Translations under genes and position numbers: made by a program | NCBI GenBank assembly: GCA_009930275.1 | Contig: RZYP01000099.1 | Location: 1-7,281 of the forward strand | Source of the DNA: Negativicutes bacterium | GTDB lineage: Bacteria > Bacillota_C > Negativicutes > Acidaminococcales > Acidaminococcaceae | Length of the DNA stretch: 7,281 nucleotides | Reading direction: 5' to 3' | Part shown: piece after piece, positions 6,113 through 7,281 of the stretch | How the letters are laid out: the number at the start of each line of letters is the position of its first letter | Position numbering within the stretch: position 1 is the stretch's first letter | Notes under the pieces: generated by a model | Database searches by the model: none | The model's input: only the letters and a program-made list of their open reading frames with translations | Told to the model about the DNA's origin: nothing

Positions 6113-6402
6113 TTAAATTTTCAGTCTGGCTTCAAAGATAGTAATGGCTTTGCCTTTGATCTGAACCCGGCCAGCGTTGCGTGTCCGCACAGCCGGACTT
6201 CCTGCGCAGGGGTGAAATAGCGGATGGAGAACCCACTCCCTTTGGGAATGATGAATACAGTTTCTGACAAATTCATTTCCGAGGCCATGTTTTGCATCCA
6301 CCCGGCAGTCGTCCTGTCCTCAACGATCATCACACCGGCGGGATTGCCTTTGAAAGGCTCATCCGTAAAGGCATTCCGACCGGATGAAGAAAAGGAGTTC
6401 AT
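6113..6402 (-). pseudogene. PhzF-family protein, large internal deletion with frameshift
   Basis: Two ends of a PhzF-like (phenazine biosynthesis/epimerase fold) protein are joined directly. The first part (about 6375 down to 6169) reads NAFTDEPFKGNPAGV, then NLSETVF with the family's catalytic Glu, and then FTPAQEVRLCGHATLA. The reading frame then changes: in the neighbouring frame 6172-6113 reads GRVQIKGKAITIFEARLKI and stops, the usual PhzF C-terminus. Intact members have roughly 260-300 residues, so about 180 middle residues are missing, including the second lobe's substrate-binding parts. Without the shift the first frame ends after SLKPD at 6121. The start is also doubtful: an ATG at 6402 gives MNSFSSSGR before NAFTD, where relatives have a short strand such as MxxxxVNAFTD. 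It is almost certainly non-functional. It ends at the stop codon of the convergent ATPase gene. Confidence 0.78.
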
Positions 6403-6449
6403 GAATAAACATAACCCTGTCACGATAATTGTCAAAGAATTTGGCGCTT

Positions 6450-6471
6450 AAAAATATGCTGCTTTGCAGCA
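6450..6471 (-). terminator. Intrinsic terminator of the methyltransferase gene
   Basis: On the minus strand TGCTGC-AAA-GCAGCA (6471-6457) forms a 6-bp stem with a 3-nt loop, followed by TATTTTT. It lies about 80 nt after the methyltransferase stop and before the PhzF remnant. The stem is short, so termination may be partial. Confidence 0.55.
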
Positions 6472-6482
6472 CCGCATAAACT

Positions 6483-6496
6483 GCCGCGATAGCGGC
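6483..6496 (-). repeat. Small GC-rich hairpin downstream of the methyltransferase
   Basis: GCCGC (6483-6487) and GCGGC (6492-6496) pair perfectly around a 4-nt GATA loop. It has no T-run on either side. It may stabilise the 3' end of the methyltransferase transcript together with the terminator stem that follows it. Confidence 0.4.
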
Positions 6497-6551
6497 CTCG
6501 GCAAAACTAAACAGGCGCGAATAAACCGGGATTTACTACTGTCGGGATTCG

Positions 6552-7280
6552 TTACATTTTCTTCCCTATATAAAACATATAGCCATAATAGGCTTTGTAC
6601 TTGTAATACAACCGGGCTTCATTGCGTTCCATTGCTATGAATTCTTCTGCCGTTTTATTGCCTTTGTGCTTTTGCAGAAAGGATTCCAACCGGGGAGCCT
6701 GCCAGGCATAATAATCTGTCCAGATGGTTTCGGGCAGCATATAGGTGGCCATAGGAAGGTAGCCTGCTTTGTGCATCTGGGCGACCTTATTGGGAATGGT
6801 ATCAATCTGGGGATAGGCTTTATCCCAAAATTTCTGAATCTCGGCAGGCGGCCGCTCATGGCTGAACCAGGTGTTTTCCGTGACGGCAATATAACCGCCT
6901 TGTTTCAGAAATTTGCGCCATTCCTTCAAACCACGTTCAAATCCAATGTTATAGATAGCTCCTTCGCACCAGATCAAATCAAATTCTTCCTCTTGGAACG
7001 GAAGGTTTTCCATATTGCCGACTATGCCTTTCACCCGGTCCTGAAGGTTGTTGTGTCGGGCATCCAGGTTGAATTGGTCTATGAATCCGGCCCAGGAATC
7101 AATACCAATAATCCGGCAGGGTGTGTTTTGGCCCAGAACCATTGTCTGGCCCCCTGTTCCACAACCGATATCGGCAATTTTGGATTCAGGAGTAAGGCCG
7201 TCTATAAAACTCAATGCTTTAAGCGTTTCTTCCGGACTTCCGGGACCCTGACGTTTTGTGTTTGAAAAAAAATCATAAAT
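6552..7280 (-). CDS. Class I SAM-dependent methyltransferase, 5' end outside the window
   Basis: The frame is open to the right edge, so the start lies just beyond it; 243 residues are visible. They begin [20 protein letters not shown], which fits the opening of this Bacteroidetes family, so probably only a few residues are missing. The TTG at 7214 is internal and not the start. SAM-binding motif I is [12 protein letters not shown], the acidic residue after strand 2 is in IIGIDSW, and later come GNMENLPF and the [15 protein letters not shown] strand-4 region, followed by [15 protein letters not shown]. The C-terminal part ([13 protein letters not shown], then a Lys/Tyr-rich end) is typical of small-molecule methyltransferases annotated only as class I. 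The substrate is unknown. The protein is cytoplasmic with no membrane segment. An intrinsic terminator follows its stop. Confidence 0.92.
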   Translation of the reverse strand: MYDFFSNTKRQGPGSPEETLKALSFIDGLTPESKIADIGCGTGGQTMVLGQNTPCRIIGIDSWAGFIDQFNLDARHNNLQDRVKGIVGNMENLPFQEEEFDLIWCEGAIYNIGFERGLKEWRKFLKQGGYIAVTENTWFSHERPPAEIQKFWDKAYPQIDTIPNKVAQMHKAGYLPMATYMLPETIWTDYYAWQAPRLESFLQKHKGNKTAEEFIAMERNEARLYYKYKAYYGYMFYIGKKM

Positions 7281-7281
7281 A

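Noticed and set aside
6224..6451. 75-codon plus-strand frame over the PhzF remnant
   Set aside because: The opposite strand carries the recognisable PhzF motifs; this frame is their shadow.
7212..7214. TTG at 7214 as start of the methyltransferase
   Set aside because: The in-frame sequence upstream ([16 protein letters not shown]) fits the family's conserved opening and has no stop before the window edge.
6666..7265. 199-codon open frame on the plus strand opposite the methyltransferase
   Set aside because: It is antisense to a well-supported methyltransferase frame, its protein has no recognisable motif, and its length follows from the codon use of the true gene.

Overview
The window looks like an accessory stretch of a Bacteroidetes (probably Bacteroidales) chromosome. 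Evidence: a BACON-domain surface protein, a GH31/DUF5110 glycosidase of the Bacteroides type, an exported protein with a leader ending LFS|Q, two AAA/DUF4143 ATPases, weak or absent Shine-Dalgarno sites on most genes, and Bacteroidetes-type promoter boxes (TTTG / TAnnTTTG). No rRNA, tRNA, CRISPR array, transposase or integrase was seen.

Layout. At the left edge (1-482, + strand) the 3' end of a BACON-repeat protein runs into a different-frame remnant of a nitroreductase C-terminal region; both look broken. Convergent to it is an intact AAA ATPase with a DUF4143 C-terminal domain (506-1654, -). A 121-bp divergent intergenic region follows. It holds a strong 33-bp inverted repeat overlapping promoter-like boxes on both strands, plus a triple TGCAAATTT repeat. 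Rightward from it come an exported isochorismatase-fold cysteine hydrolase (1776-2381) and, 28 bp later, a large exported GH31 alpha-xylosidase/alpha-glucosidase-type enzyme (2410-4782); these two probably form an operon. A 200-bp regulatory-looking gap with two palindromes precedes a second, clearly different AAA/DUF4143 ATPase (4985-6112, +). Convergent to it on the minus strand is a PhzF-family pseudogene reduced by a large internal deletion (6113-6402). Upstream of that is a class I SAM-dependent methyltransferase (6552 to beyond the right edge), with an intrinsic terminator between them.

How the parts relate. The hydrolase/GH31 pair is the only unit that looks functionally linked, as exported enzymes of the cell envelope or periplasm, the GH31 acting on alpha-linked oligosaccharides. 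The two ATPases flank this pair but come from different subfamilies and have their own upstream signals, so they are better seen as independent accessory genes than as one system. Three genes (BACON protein, nitroreductase, PhzF) are truncated or internally deleted just outside the two ATPases, so the segment has been rearranged. I see no clearly new multi-gene system. The best leads are the symmetric divergent promoter, the two gene-breaking junctions and the exported isochorismatase-fold enzyme.
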